64,000 nt of DNA from Actinophytocola xinjiangensis. Lineage in GTDB: Bacteria > Actinomycetota > Actinomycetes > Mycobacteriales > Pseudonocardiaceae. The position numbers were made by a program, and so were the translations under genes. Shown here one piece after another: positions 53,174-61,515 of this stretch. Below the pieces are notes generated by a model. The model had not been told where the DNA came from and searched no databases. It saw nothing but the letters and a program-made list of their open reading frames with translations. Within the stretch, counting starts at the first letter, position 1. Each line of letters begins with the position of its first letter. Location: the NCBI RefSeq assembly GCF_001921215.1, contig NZ_MSIF01000012.1, positions 62,001-126,000 of the forward strand, read 5' to 3'.

Positions 53174-54271
53174 ATGGCCAGCCAAGAGCGTATCCGCGTG
53201 GCAGTCGTGTTCGGTGGACGCAGCAGCGAGCACGGGGTGTCCTGTGTGTCCGCGGCGAGCGTGCTCGCCAACCTCGACACCTCCCGTTTCGAGGTCCTGC
53301 CGGTGGGCATCACCGAGCGGGGCGCCTGGGTGCTCGGCCCCGCCGATCCCGCGCGGCTGGAGATCGCCGACCGCACGCTGCCGACGGTCAGCGGCGGCAC
53401 CGTGCTGACCCTGCCGGCCGACCCGACGACCACCAGCCTGGTGGTGCTCGAACGGGGTCGCGAGGGCGAAGTTTTGTCCACAGTGGACGTCGTGTTCCCG
53501 GTGCTGCACGGCGCCTACGGCGAGGACGGCACCATCCAGGGCCTGCTGGAGATGGTCGGCCTGCCCTACGTCGGCGCCGGGGTGCTCGCCAGCTCCGTGG
53601 CCATGGACAAGGAGTTCACCAAGAAGCTGCTCGTCGCCGAGGGGCTGCCGGTCGGCCCCTACGAGGTCCTGCGCCGGGGCGAGGCGACCCTGAGCCAGGC
53701 CCAGCGCGACCGGCTCGGCCTGCCGGTGTTCGTCAAACCGGCGCGCGCCGGCTCGTCCACCGGCATCACCCGGGTCGCCGACTGGTCCGAACTGGACGGT
53801 GCGGTGGCCGCCGCGCGGGCCATCGACCCCAAGGTGCTCGTCGAGGCCGCGATCGTCGGCCGCGAGGTCGAGTGCGGGGTGCTGGAGTTCCCCGACGGGC
53901 GGGTCGAGGCCTCGCTGCCGGCCGAGATCCGGATCAGCGCCGACGGGCCCGAGTGGTACGACTTCGAGGCCAAGTACCTCGACGACGTGAGCGAACTGGA
54001 CATCCCGGCCAAACTCGACGACGACGTGGTCGAGCGGCTGCGCGCGATGGCCGTCACCGCCTTCCACGCCCTGGAGGGCCAGGGCCTGGCCAGGGTCGAC
54101 TTCTTCGTCACCGACGACGGCACGCCGATCATCAACGAGCTCAACACCATGCCCGGCTTCACCCCCACCTCCGCCTACCCCAAGATGTGGGCGGTCACCG
54201 GCCTCGACTACCCGACCCTGCTGTCCACATTGGTCGACACGGCCCTCGCCAGGGGCACCGGACTGCGCTGA
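53174..54271 (+). CDS. ddl: D-alanine--D-alanine ligase
   Basis: The 365-residue ATP-grasp enzyme makes D-Ala-D-Ala for peptidoglycan. It shows [54 protein letters not shown] and the omega-loop region [12 protein letters not shown]. The EHGVSC and Tyr-Asp-Phe-Glu-Ala-Lys segments fit a dipeptide ligase rather than a D-lactate ligase of the Van type. It begins at ATG 53174, 24 nt behind the MocR gene. A TmrB-like gene follows two nt later. Confidence 0.97.
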   Translation: MASQERIRVAVVFGGRSSEHGVSCVSAASVLANLDTSRFEVLPVGITERGAWVLGPADPARLEIADRTLPTVSGGTVLTLPADPTTTSLVVLERGREGEVLSTVDVVFPVLHGAYGEDGTIQGLLEMVGLPYVGAGVLASSVAMDKEFTKKLLVAEGLPVGPYEVLRRGEATLSQAQRDRLGLPVFVKPARAGSSTGITRVADWSELDGAVAAARAIDPKVLVEAAIVGREVECGVLEFPDGRVEASLPAEIRISADGPEWYDFEAKYLDDVSELDIPAKLDDDVVERLRAMAVTAFHALEGQGLARVDFFVTDDGTPIINELNTMPGFTPTSAYPKMWAVTGLDYPTLLSTLVDTALARGTGLR

Positions 54272-54273
54272 CC

Positions 54274-54906
54274 ATGCTGCTGTGGATCAACGGCCCGTTC
54301 GGCGGCGGCAAGACCCAGACCGCGTACGAACTGAACCGCCGGTTACCCGGCAGCGTCGTCTGCGATCCCGAACGCGTCGGCTTCGGCCTGCACCGGATGA
54401 TGCCCCGGGCCCTGCGCGGTGACTTCCAGGACCTCCCCGCCTGGCGACAAGGGGTCTTCGAGGTGCTGGACCTGGTGCTGGCGCACCACCGTGGTCCGGT
54501 GATCGCACCGATGACGCTGGTCGAGCCGGCCTACTTCGCCGACATCGTCGGCCGGCTACGGGAACGGGGCCACGACGTGCGGCACTTCGCGCTGCTGGCC
54601 ACCCGCGAGACCGTGCTGCGCCGGCTGCGCGAACGCGGCCTCGGTCACCTGCTGGCCGCCGTCGGTCACGCCGACGTGGCGCTGCGGCGGGAGAGTTTCG
54701 CCGTGGCCAACCTCGACCGGTGTCTGCGACGGCTGGCCGAGCCGGAGTTCGCCGAACACCTGTGGACCGACGACCAGACCGTGCCGCGCGTGGCGGAGCG
54801 GATCGCCGCCTCGGCCGGGCTCACCCTGGCGCCCAACACCGACTCCGCGCTGCGCGGACGGCTGCGCCGGGCGGGCGTCGGCCTGCGGCACATCAGGCTG
54901 GGGTGA
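54274..54906 (+). CDS. TmrB-like ATP-binding protein (tunicamycin-resistance family)
   Basis: The 210-residue P-loop protein resembles Bacillus subtilis TmrB along its full length: start LLWINGPFGGGKTQTAYELN (Walker A), DPERVGFGLHRMMP, VIAPMTLVEPAYFADIVGRL, RHFALLATRETVLRRLRERG and the end LRHIRLG. TmrB gives resistance to tunicamycin, an inhibitor of the first lipid-linked step of wall and glycan synthesis, probably by binding the drug. The gene is tightly coupled to ddl (ATG two nt after its stop), which supports a cell-wall context. Whether it gives resistance here is unknown. Confidence 0.85.
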   Translation: MLLWINGPFGGGKTQTAYELNRRLPGSVVCDPERVGFGLHRMMPRALRGDFQDLPAWRQGVFEVLDLVLAHHRGPVIAPMTLVEPAYFADIVGRLRERGHDVRHFALLATRETVLRRLRERGLGHLLAAVGHADVALRRESFAVANLDRCLRRLAEPEFAEHLWTDDQTVPRVAERIAASAGLTLAPNTDSALRGRLRRAGVGLRHIRLG

Positions 54907-54910
54907 GCGG

Positions 54911-55513
54911 CTACCGGACCTCGACCGGAGTGGCGGCCAGGGTCGCGGCGATGGTGGCCGACAGCTGCTGCAGGGAGCCGGTTCCGGTCTCCGGCGGCAA
55001 CGTCACCGCCGCGTACACCGGCCGGTCCACCACGTAGCTGGTCCGCGCGCCCGCCGGGTCGACCACGGTCAGCCACTGGACGCCGTCGATCACCGTCAGG
55101 TCCGAGACCGGGTTCAGCTCCGCCGGCCGGGACAGCCCGCAGCGCAGCACCACCGGCTCGCCCCGGTCGGTGCCCCAGGCGGCGGTGGCCGGCGGGGCCG
55201 GTTCGGCGATCGGGAGCCGGCGCAACGGGTCACCGGTGTCGGGCAGTTCCTCGGGCAGCGCGGCGGTCAGCGCCGCGCACTCGGCCGAACCGGCCGACGG
55301 GGCGTCCACCGGCACCAACGGAACCGGACCGGTGCGCGCGGGCCCGGTCGTGGCGGTCGTGGCATCATCCGCACCGTCATTCGCACGGCCGGTGCCCGTA
55401 CCGTCACCCTCGCCACCGAGGACCTGGCTCAGTACGACCACACCGACCAACAACAGACCGACCAGCCCCGCCGCGACCCACAGCGCGACCGGCGAAGGTT
55501 GCTTGTCCGACAC
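54911..55513 (-). CDS. DUF3515-family membrane-anchored protein
   Basis: The 200-residue product has one N-terminal transmembrane helix (VALWVAAGLVGLLLVGVVVL), a Thr/Asp/Gly-rich linker and an extracytoplasmic domain with two conserved cysteines (SAECAALTAALPEELP and VVLRCGLSRP). The family is standard between ddl and thiL in actinobacteria; its function is unknown. The start is GTG 55513. It is convergent with the TmrB-like gene. Confidence 0.88.
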   Translation of the reverse strand: MSDKQPSPVALWVAAGLVGLLLVGVVVLSQVLGGEGDGTGTGRANDGADDATTATTGPARTGPVPLVPVDAPSAGSAECAALTAALPEELPDTGDPLRRLPIAEPAPPATAAWGTDRGEPVVLRCGLSRPAELNPVSDLTVIDGVQWLTVVDPAGARTSYVVDRPVYAAVTLPPETGTGSLQQLSATIAATLAATPVEVR

Positions 55514-55533
55514 GGCCCCAACTAGAGCAGGTC

Positions 55534-55767
55534 CTAGAGATGCACCACCGGGCAGGTCAGTGTTCGGGTGATCCCGTCCACGTTCTGGATGCGGGCCACC
55601 ACCAGTTGGCCGAGGAGGTCGACGTTCTCCGCCTCGGCGCGAACTATCACGTCGTAGGGGCCCGTGACATCCTCGGCCGTGGTCACCCCGGCGATCTCCG
55701 CGATCTTGGCGGCGACCGCGGCGGCCTGACCGACTTCCGTTTGGATCAGGATGTACGCGTGGACCAC
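55534..55767 (-). CDS. Stand-alone Lrp/AsnC effector-binding (RAM) domain protein
   Basis: The 77-residue product is only the C-terminal ligand-binding domain of Lrp/AsnC regulators (MVHAYILIQTEVGQAAAVAA; GPYDVIVRAEAENVDLLGQL) without a helix-turn-helix. Such proteins form dimers or rings and bind amino acids; they may modulate full-length regulators. The start is GTG 55767, 20 nt before the DUF3515 gene. The location next to thiL is conserved in actinobacteria. Confidence 0.9.
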   Translation of the reverse strand: MVHAYILIQTEVGQAAAVAAKIAEIAGVTTAEDVTGPYDVIVRAEAENVDLLGQLVVARIQNVDGITRTLTCPVVHL

Positions 55768-55870
55768 GGCGCGCCCCTTCGTGTCGAACAGTCCTCAAGA
55801 GGTAGGAACGTGAGCAGCAAAAGATACCGCAGTTCTCGATCGTTTGGGGATCCGACTATCGGAGGTGGTC

Positions 55871-56833
55871 GTGCCAGAGAGCGATGAACCGCGGGAGACC
55901 GTGGGGGACGTCGGCGAGTTCGGGCTGATTCGCAGGGTCACGGCGGGCCGTCGCCAGCCGGCGACGACCCTGCTCGGGCCCGGCGACGACGCCGCCGTGG
56001 TGGCCGCGCCGGACGGGCGGGTGGTCACCACGACCGACGTCCTCGTCGAGGGCGTGCACTTCCGGATGGACTGGTCGACGCCGGAACACGTTGGGCGCAA
56101 AGCGATCGCGGTCAACGTGTCGGACATCGCCGCGATGGGCGCCGTGCCCACCGGACTGCTCGTCGGCGTCGCCTGCCCGAGGACCACCCCCGCCGAGGTG
56201 ATCGAGGGCATGGTGTCGGGCATGTGGCAGGAGGCGGCCCGCGCCGGCGCGGGGATCGTCGGGGGTGATGTGGTCGCCGCCGAACAGATCGTGATCTCGG
56301 TCACCGCCCTGGGAGATCTCGAAGGTCGCGCCCCGATCACGCGTGGCGGAGCCCTGCCCGGCGACGTCGTCGCGGTGTGCGGTCGCCTCGGCTGGTCGGC
56401 CGCCGGACTGGCCGTTCTCGGCCGGGGATTCCGCTCGCCGGTGTCGGTCGTCGGCGCCTACCGCTCGCCCGAACCGCCCTACCCGGCCGGCCCGCAGGCC
56501 GCGCAGGCCGGCGCCACCTCGATGATCGACCTGTCCGACGGGCTGCTCGCCGACCTCGCGCACGTGGCGACCGCGTCCAGTGTGGCCATCGACGTGCAGA
56601 CCTCGCAGGTACTGGTGCACCAGCGGCTGGTGGAGGTCGCCTCCGCGCTCGGCGCCGACGCCCGGCACTGGGTGCTCACCGGCGGCGAGGACCACGCGCT
56701 GGCGGCGACCTTCTCCGACCCGGCCGCCGTGCCGCAGGGTTGGGCCGTGATCGGCACCGTGCGCCGGGGCGGCGGCGTCACGGTCGACGGCCGCGAGTAC
56801 GAGAAACCGCCGGGGTGGCAGCACTGGCGGTGA
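55871..56833 (+). CDS. thiL: Thiamine-monophosphate kinase
   Basis: ThiL phosphorylates thiamine monophosphate to the active diphosphate. The 320-residue product shows GPGDDAAVVAAPDGRVVTTT, DVLVEGVHFRMDWSTPEHVG, NVSDIAAMGAVPTGL and MIDLSDGLLADLAHVA. GTG 55871 is chosen because GGAGG lies five nt before it; GTG 55865 and an upstream ATG at 55844 are in frame. A GNAT gene starts at or just behind its stop. Confidence 0.96.
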   Translation: MPESDEPRETVGDVGEFGLIRRVTAGRRQPATTLLGPGDDAAVVAAPDGRVVTTTDVLVEGVHFRMDWSTPEHVGRKAIAVNVSDIAAMGAVPTGLLVGVACPRTTPAEVIEGMVSGMWQEAARAGAGIVGGDVVAAEQIVISVTALGDLEGRAPITRGGALPGDVVAVCGRLGWSAAGLAVLGRGFRSPVSVVGAYRSPEPPYPAGPQAAQAGATSMIDLSDGLLADLAHVATASSVAIDVQTSQVLVHQRLVEVASALGADARHWVLTGGEDHALAATFSDPAAVPQGWAVIGTVRRGGGVTVDGREYEKPPGWQHWR

Positions 56834-56880
56834 CCCAGGCCGCATGGCGTCCCGGCGGTCCGCGCGGGCAGGATCGGGGA

Positions 56881-57369
56881 GTGCGCATCGATGTCATCCC
56901 CTACGACCACCCGGACGCGGTCGCACTGATCGCCGAGGTGCAGCAGGAGTACGTCGTCCGGTACGGCGAGATCGACCACACCCCGGTCGACCCGGCCCAG
57001 TTCGCCCCGCCGGAGGGCCTGTTCCTGGTCGGCTACCACGACGGAGCCCCGGTCGCCTGCGGCGGCTGGCGGGTGTACGGCGAGGACGCGGCGGAGCTGA
57101 AACGGATGTACGTCCGCCCCGCCGGGCGCGGCCTCGGCCTGGCCAGGGCGATGCTCGCCGAACTGGAACGCACCGCGGCCGCCGCCGGCCGGCGGCGGAT
57201 CGTGCTGGAGACCGGCTTACGTCAGCCGGAGGCGATCGCGCTGTACCGCTCGTCCGGGTACGCGGAGGTGCCCCGGTTCGGCTACTACGCCGACCAGCCG
57301 ACCGCCGTGCACCTGGGAAGGATGCTCGCCGAGAACGCCGAGGAGCCCGTGTGCCCGTCTACGCGCTAG
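56881..57369 (+). CDS. GNAT-family N-acetyltransferase
   Basis: The 162-residue product has the acetyl-CoA binding motif A (KRMYVRPAGRGLGLARAMLA, with the RGLGLA loop) and motif B (YRSSGYAEVPRFGYY). The substrate is unknown; the small-molecule type is likely. GTG 56881 begins the fold (VRIDVIPYDHP). An in-frame GTG at 56830 overlaps the thiL stop as GTGA and would add 17 residues. The gene overlaps the following carbonic-anhydrase-like gene by 19 nt, so all three form one transcript. Confidence 0.88.
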   Translation: MRIDVIPYDHPDAVALIAEVQQEYVVRYGEIDHTPVDPAQFAPPEGLFLVGYHDGAPVACGGWRVYGEDAAELKRMYVRPAGRGLGLARAMLAELERTAAAAGRRRIVLETGLRQPEAIALYRSSGYAEVPRFGYYADQPTAVHLGRMLAENAEEPVCPSTR

Positions 57370-57872
57370 GAGACCACGAACCGTCCATCCACCCGGACGC
57401 CTACGTCCACCCCGACGCGGTGGTGATCGGCAACGTCCACCTGGCGGCCGGGGCGTCGGTGTGGCCGACGGCCGTGCTGCGCGGCGACTCCGGCGGGATC
57501 TGGGTGGGGGAGCGGACCAACGTCCAGGACGGCACCATCGTCCACTGCACCGAGTGGCACCCGACCAGGATCGGCGCCGACTCCGCCGTCGGCCACAACG
57601 CCCACATCGAGGGCGCCACGATCGGCACGGGGTGCCTGGTGGCGTCCGGCTCGGTGCTGCTCAACGGATCGGTGCTGGAGGACGGCGCGGTCCTCGGGGC
57701 CGGGGCGGTCATGTCGTTCAACGGCCACATTCCCGCCCGCCGCATGGCACTCGGTGTGCCCGCGCGGTTGCGCGAGGCCTACGAGGTGCCCGAGGAGATG
57801 GTGACCGGCATCGTCACCAACTACGTGGCGCGCATCGCCACGTACCGTAAGGGTCTGCGCCGGCTGTCCTGA
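57351..57872 (+). CDS. Gamma-carbonic-anhydrase-like hexapeptide-repeat protein
   Basis: The 173-residue product is a left-handed beta helix of the gamma carbonic anhydrase/PaaY type, starting [20 protein letters not shown]. Likely metal ligands are the histidines of [11 protein letters not shown] and [13 protein letters not shown], and [19 protein letters not shown] matches the conserved Arg-Asp region. GTG 57351 has AGGAG five nt upstream. Enzymatic activity varies in this family and is not proven by sequence. Confidence 0.9.
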   Translation: MPVYALGDHEPSIHPDAYVHPDAVVIGNVHLAAGASVWPTAVLRGDSGGIWVGERTNVQDGTIVHCTEWHPTRIGADSAVGHNAHIEGATIGTGCLVASGSVLLNGSVLEDGAVLGAGAVMSFNGHIPARRMALGVPARLREAYEVPEEMVTGIVTNYVARIATYRKGLRRLS

Positions 57873-57895
57873 GCCACCCGATAGGGTCTGCTGCC

Positions 57896-58573
57896 GTGAC
57901 GGCACGACCCCTGTCCGAAATAGTCGAACCCGGTTGGGCCACGGCCCTTGCCCCGGTCGAGGACCGCATCGCCGCGATGGGCGAGTTCCTCCGCGCCGAG
58001 ATCGCCGCCGGGCGGAAATACCTGCCCGCCGGTGAGCACGTGCTGCGCGCGTTCCAACAACCGTTCGCGGACGTCCGCGTCCTGATCGTCGGCCAGGACC
58101 CGTACCCCACGCCAGGACATCCGATCGGACTGTGCTTCTCGGTGGCGCCGGACGTTCGCCCGCTGCCCAAGAGCCTGGTGAACATCTACCAGGAGTACGG
58201 CGAGGACCTGGGGCACCCCCGGCCCACCAACGGCGACCTGTCCCGGTGGACCGAGAACGGTGTGCTGCTGCTGAACAGGGCACTGACCGTCGAGCCCGGC
58301 CGGCCCAACTCCCACCAGGGCAAGGGGTGGGAGGAGGTCACCGAGCAGGCGATCCGGGCGCTGGCGGCGCGCGGCGGGCCGCTGGTGGCGATCCTGTGGG
58401 GACGCAACGCGCGGAACCTGAAGCCGCTGCTGGATCCGGTGCCGTGTATCGAGTCGGCGCATCCGAGCCCGTTGTCGGCCCGGTCGGGGTTCTTCGGGTC
58501 CCGGCCGTTCTCCCGGGCCAACGAACTGCTGGAGAAGCAGGGAGCCTCCCCTGTGGACTGGAAGCTGCCCTAG
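57896..58573 (+). CDS. ung: Uracil-DNA glycosylase
   Basis: The 225-residue family 1 glycosylase removes uracil from DNA. It has the water-activating motif [14 protein letters not shown], the uracil-binding [15 protein letters not shown], and the DNA-intercalation loop [13 protein letters not shown]. Length is normal. It starts at GTG 57896, 23 nt behind the carbonic-anhydrase-like gene. Confidence 0.97.
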   Translation: MTARPLSEIVEPGWATALAPVEDRIAAMGEFLRAEIAAGRKYLPAGEHVLRAFQQPFADVRVLIVGQDPYPTPGHPIGLCFSVAPDVRPLPKSLVNIYQEYGEDLGHPRPTNGDLSRWTENGVLLLNRALTVEPGRPNSHQGKGWEEVTEQAIRALAARGGPLVAILWGRNARNLKPLLDPVPCIESAHPSPLSARSGFFGSRPFSRANELLEKQGASPVDWKLP

Positions 58574-58806
58574 TTCCCGACAACCATCCACAGCCCCGGC
58601 CTTCGTCGCCAAGAACTGTCGGTACCGCGCGATAGACTGGAAAACGGGGGGATCCCCACGGCCCTGACCAGGCAAAACCCTGGAAAAGTCGACGTGGGGG
58701 TCGGGGTCACGAGGTGCTGGGACAGGGCTGGTGGGCCGCGCGGTTCGAGCCCGCCGCGGCGAACCCGGCCTCGGTCGAGGAGTCTCCTGGGCGGGCGGCA
58801 AATAAA
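58574..58806 (+). ncRNA. Candidate structured RNA between ung and rpmB
   Basis: No protein gene fits here. TAGACT at 58633-58638 resembles a -10 element. From about 58645 the sequence can fold. CCCCACG (58654-58660) pairs exactly with CGTGGGG (58693-58699) around an inner hairpin CCAGG/CCTGG (58668-58672 with 58679-58683), and GGTTCG (58742-58747) pairs with CGAACC (58760-58765). The rpmB terminator closes the region. I do not recognise a known RNA family, and the folds could also be chance pairing in GC-rich DNA. Confidence 0.3.
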
Positions 58807-58837
58807 AAAGGCCGGACTCCTGAGGAGTCCGGCCTTT
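58807..58837 (-). terminator. Intrinsic terminator of rpmB
   Basis: AAAGGCCGGACTCC at 58807-58820 pairs with GGAGTCCGGCCTTT at 58824-58837 around TGA. Read on the minus strand the stem is followed by a run of T with one A (TTTTTTATT), a classic rho-independent terminator 13 nt after the rpmB stop. Confidence 0.93.
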
Positions 58838-58849
58838 CACGTCTCGATC

Positions 58850-59041
58850 TCAGCCGCGAGTAACCTTGCCGGCCTTCAGGCAAGAGGTGCACACGTTCAG
58901 CCGCTTACGCTGCGAGATGCCGATCCTCGCGCGCACGCTCTGAATGTTCGGGTTCCACCGGCGACTCGTGCGCCGGTGCGAGTGCGAGACCGACTTGCCG
59001 AAGCCTGGCCCCTTGCCACAGACGTCGCAGACGGCAGCCAC
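58850..59041 (-). CDS. rpmB: 50S ribosomal protein L28 (zinc-ribbon form)
   Basis: The 63-residue product starts at GTG 59041 with AAGGAG upstream. It shows [20 protein letters not shown] and [10 protein letters not shown], so both CxxC pairs are present and this is the zinc-binding C+ form. Many actinobacteria also carry a zinc-free paralogue induced under zinc starvation; none is in the window. A textbook terminator follows. Confidence 0.97.
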   Translation of the reverse strand: MAAVCDVCGKGPGFGKSVSHSHRRTSRRWNPNIQSVRARIGISQRKRLNVCTSCLKAGKVTRG

Positions 59042-59204
59042 GTCAGGCACTCCTTTCTCGGGGAAACACCGACCGGATACGGTCAGCACGCTATCCCTGT
59101 CGGCGCTCGTGCCGAGCAGGCGTTGACAGAATACACAGCACGCCTCGGCGCCCGACCAGCCGGCCCACTAGTCTCCGCATGTCGCCGGCGCACGGGGAGG
59201 ACTC

Positions 59205-60845
59205 ATGCTGCGGTCACTGGACGCGCCCGCCGTGCGCCGCTGGGCGGTCGCCTGTGTGCAGTCGCTCGACGCGCATCGGGACGCCATCGACCGGATCAAC
59301 GTCTTTCCGGTGGCCGACGGGGACACCGGGTCCAACCTGCTGCACACGATGCGCGCCGCGTTGGACGGCCTGCTGCGCGCACCGGCCAGGACGCGGTCGG
59401 TGGCGGGGGCGGCGTTGACCGCCCTGGCGCGCGGCGCGCTGGCCGGCGCCAGGGGGAACTCCGGGGTCATCGTCTCGCAGGTGTTGCGGGGGTTCGCGGA
59501 CGCGGTGACCGACCCGGCGGTCGAGTGTGACGGGCCCGCGCTGCGGGCGGCGTTGGCGGCCGCAGCGCGCCGGGCCGAGGCGGCGGTGGCCGAGCCGGTG
59601 GCGGGCACGATGCTCAGCGTGATCGCGGCGGCCGCCTCGGCGGCGCGGGACGCCGAGGAGTTGGGGGAGGTCGCGGCCGCCGCGGCGGCGGGGGCCGCGT
59701 CGGCGTTGGCGGACACGCCCCGGCAGTTGGCGGTGCTCGCCGACGCGGGGGTGGTGGACGCGGGGGGACGCGGGGTCGTCGTGTTGTTGGAGGCGCTGGT
59801 CGCGGTGGTGAACGAGCAGCCGGCGGCCCTCGTGGCCGCCGCCAGGGCGCGGGAGATGCCGGCGCCGGAACTGTCGATGTACACGGCGCGGGAGTCCGGC
59901 TCGGACCAGTTCGCCTACGAGGTCATGTACCTGCTGGAGGACGTGCCCGCCGCCGACGGGGGCGATCCGGTCGGCCGGCTGCGGGACACGCTGGTCGGGC
60001 TGGGGGACTGTGTCTCCGTCGTGGGCGACGGGACCGGGCTGTGGACCGTGCACGTGCACTGCAACGACGTCGGGGCGGCGATCGAGGTCGGTGTCGAGAC
60101 CGGGCGGCCACGGCAGATCCGGGTCGCCCGGTTCGCCGACGCGCCCACGGCCGAGTCCTCCCGGTTCGTGCGGGACCGGGCGGTGGTGGTGCCGGTGCGG
60201 GCGGCCGAGCTGGCAGACCTGCTGGCGGGGGAGGGGGTCACGGTCGTCCCCGTCGACCGGGGCGACCCCACGTTCGGGCTGGTCAGCGCCATCACCGCGA
60301 CCGGGGCGGCGCACGTGACCGTGTTACCCGCCGAGTCGGCGCTGGTGGAGGCCGCCGACGAGGCGTCCATCCGGGCGGTGGCCGCCGGGCAGGACGTCGT
60401 CGTCGTGCCGTGTGCGTCGCCGGTGCAGGTGCTCGCGGCGGTGGCCGTGCACGACCCGCGCCGGCGCGCGGGGGACGACGTGGTCGCCATGGCCGAGGCG
60501 GCGGCGGCCACCCGGCGGGGCGAGGTCACGGTCGCCGCCGAGGCCGGCATCACCTGGGTCGGGGCGTGCGCCGCCGGTGACGTCCTCGGCTTCGCCGACG
60601 GGGAGGTCGTGCTGATCGAACCCGGGCCGGCGGAGGTGGACGTGCTGGACCGGGCCGCGTGTGGCGTGCTGGAACGCCTCCTGGGCACCGGCGGCGAACT
60701 CGTCACCGTCCTGCTCGGCGCCGACGCGCCCGAGCCGCTGGCCGACGAACTGGCCGACTACCTGCGCCGCGAGCACCCGGCCGCCGAGGTCGTCGTCTAC
60801 CACGGCGGTCAGCCCGACGCGGTGGTGATCCTCGGCGTCGAATAG
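59205..60845 (+). CDS. DAK2-domain protein (FakA/YloV-like kinase)
   Basis: The 546-residue product has an N-terminal DAK2/dihydroxyacetone-kinase L-like domain (about 1-205: INVFPVADGDTGSNLLHTMR; GARGNSGVIVSQVLRGFADA; DAGGRGVVVLLEAL). A longer C-terminal region (about 230-546) of the YloV type follows. Relatives such as FakA phosphorylate fatty acids bound to DegV-type FakB proteins. The ATG at 59205 follows GGGGAGG. The gene precedes recG in most actinobacteria, as here. Confidence 0.9.
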   Translation: MLRSLDAPAVRRWAVACVQSLDAHRDAIDRINVFPVADGDTGSNLLHTMRAALDGLLRAPARTRSVAGAALTALARGALAGARGNSGVIVSQVLRGFADAVTDPAVECDGPALRAALAAAARRAEAAVAEPVAGTMLSVIAAAASAARDAEELGEVAAAAAAGAASALADTPRQLAVLADAGVVDAGGRGVVVLLEALVAVVNEQPAALVAAARAREMPAPELSMYTARESGSDQFAYEVMYLLEDVPAADGGDPVGRLRDTLVGLGDCVSVVGDGTGLWTVHVHCNDVGAAIEVGVETGRPRQIRVARFADAPTAESSRFVRDRAVVVPVRAAELADLLAGEGVTVVPVDRGDPTFGLVSAITATGAAHVTVLPAESALVEAADEASIRAVAAGQDVVVVPCASPVQVLAAVAVHDPRRRAGDDVVAMAEAAAATRRGEVTVAAEAGITWVGACAAGDVLGFADGEVVLIEPGPAEVDVLDRAACGVLERLLGTGGELVTVLLGADAPEPLADELADYLRREHPAAEVVVYHGGQPDAVVILGVE

Positions 60846-60880
60846 GCCGTCGAACGGGCCGTCGAACGGGCCGTCGAGTG
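60845..60880. repeat. Three tandem copies of a 12-bp unit
   Basis: GGCCGTCGAACG occurs at 60845-60856 and 60857-60868, and GGCCGTCGAGTG at 60869-60880. The end of the preceding gene (GGCGTCGAATAG) looks like a fourth, diverged unit. The array fills the gap between convergent genes. Confidence 0.85.
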
Positions 60881-60885
60881 GGTGC

Positions 60886-61434
60886 TCACCAGCCGGTGGA
60901 GCCGTCGACGCGTTCGCGGAGCAGGTCGGCGTGCCCCAGGTGGCGGGCGTACTCGGCGATCAGCCGCAGCAGCACCCAGCGCAGCTGGAACCGGTCACCG
61001 GTCTGTACGCGCGTGCCGGTGGCGTCGGGGGACGCGGCGGCCACGATCTCCCGGGACCGGGCCACCTGGGCCCGCCACACCGCCAGCGCCTCGTCGAAGT
61101 CGCCGTCGAGGCGTTCGAAGTCCTGTTCGGGGTCGTCGTCGCTGTAGTACAGGATCTCGGTGTCGTCGCCGGCGAACTGCAGGTGCAGCCACCACCGCTC
61201 GACCCCGGCCAGGTGCCGCACCAGGCCGTGCAGGGTCAGCCGCGACGGCGGCACCAGCGCCTCGGAGTGCTCGCGGCCGGGGATCCCGGCGCACTTGAGG
61301 ACCAGCGACTCGCGCTGGAAGTCGAGGTAGGCCGACAGCATGGCGTGCTCGTCGGCGATCAGCGGCGGGTCGGAGCGGCTGGGGTCGGTGAGCTTGGGCG
61401 GGGCGGTGGACTCGGGCAGTGGGGTCAGCTCCAT
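60886..61434 (-). CDS. DinB/DUF664-family protein
   Basis: The 182-residue four-helix product has the spaced histidines expected for a metal site of the DinB-like superfamily: one in LTLHGLVRHLAGVERWWLHL and one in LIAEYARHLGHADLLRE. Members include thiol-dependent transferases that use mycothiol in actinobacteria. The substrate is unknown. The ATG at 61434 is 81 nt from the divergent recG. Confidence 0.88.
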   Translation of the reverse strand: MELTPLPESTAPPKLTDPSRSDPPLIADEHAMLSAYLDFQRESLVLKCAGIPGREHSEALVPPSRLTLHGLVRHLAGVERWWLHLQFAGDDTEILYYSDDDPEQDFERLDGDFDEALAVWRAQVARSREIVAAASPDATGTRVQTGDRFQLRWVLLRLIAEYARHLGHADLLRERVDGSTGW

Positions 61435-61515
61435 GCGCACAGCCTCGCAGCCCGGTCCGACGTTTTCCCGACTCCCGTCGGCGGCTGTCGGTGCGGCGCG
61501 ACATAATCGCGGGCG

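Noticed and set aside
53174-54271. ddl as a vancomycin-resistance D-lactate ligase
   Set aside because: The omega-loop segment matches dipeptide ligases, and no vanH- or vanX-like genes are adjacent.
58730-58770. TTCGA-containing segment near 58743 as a tRNA or tmRNA T-arm
   Set aside because: There is no matching acceptor or anticodon arm, and the stem around it does not fit a T-arm. The conserved core of SRP RNA is also absent.
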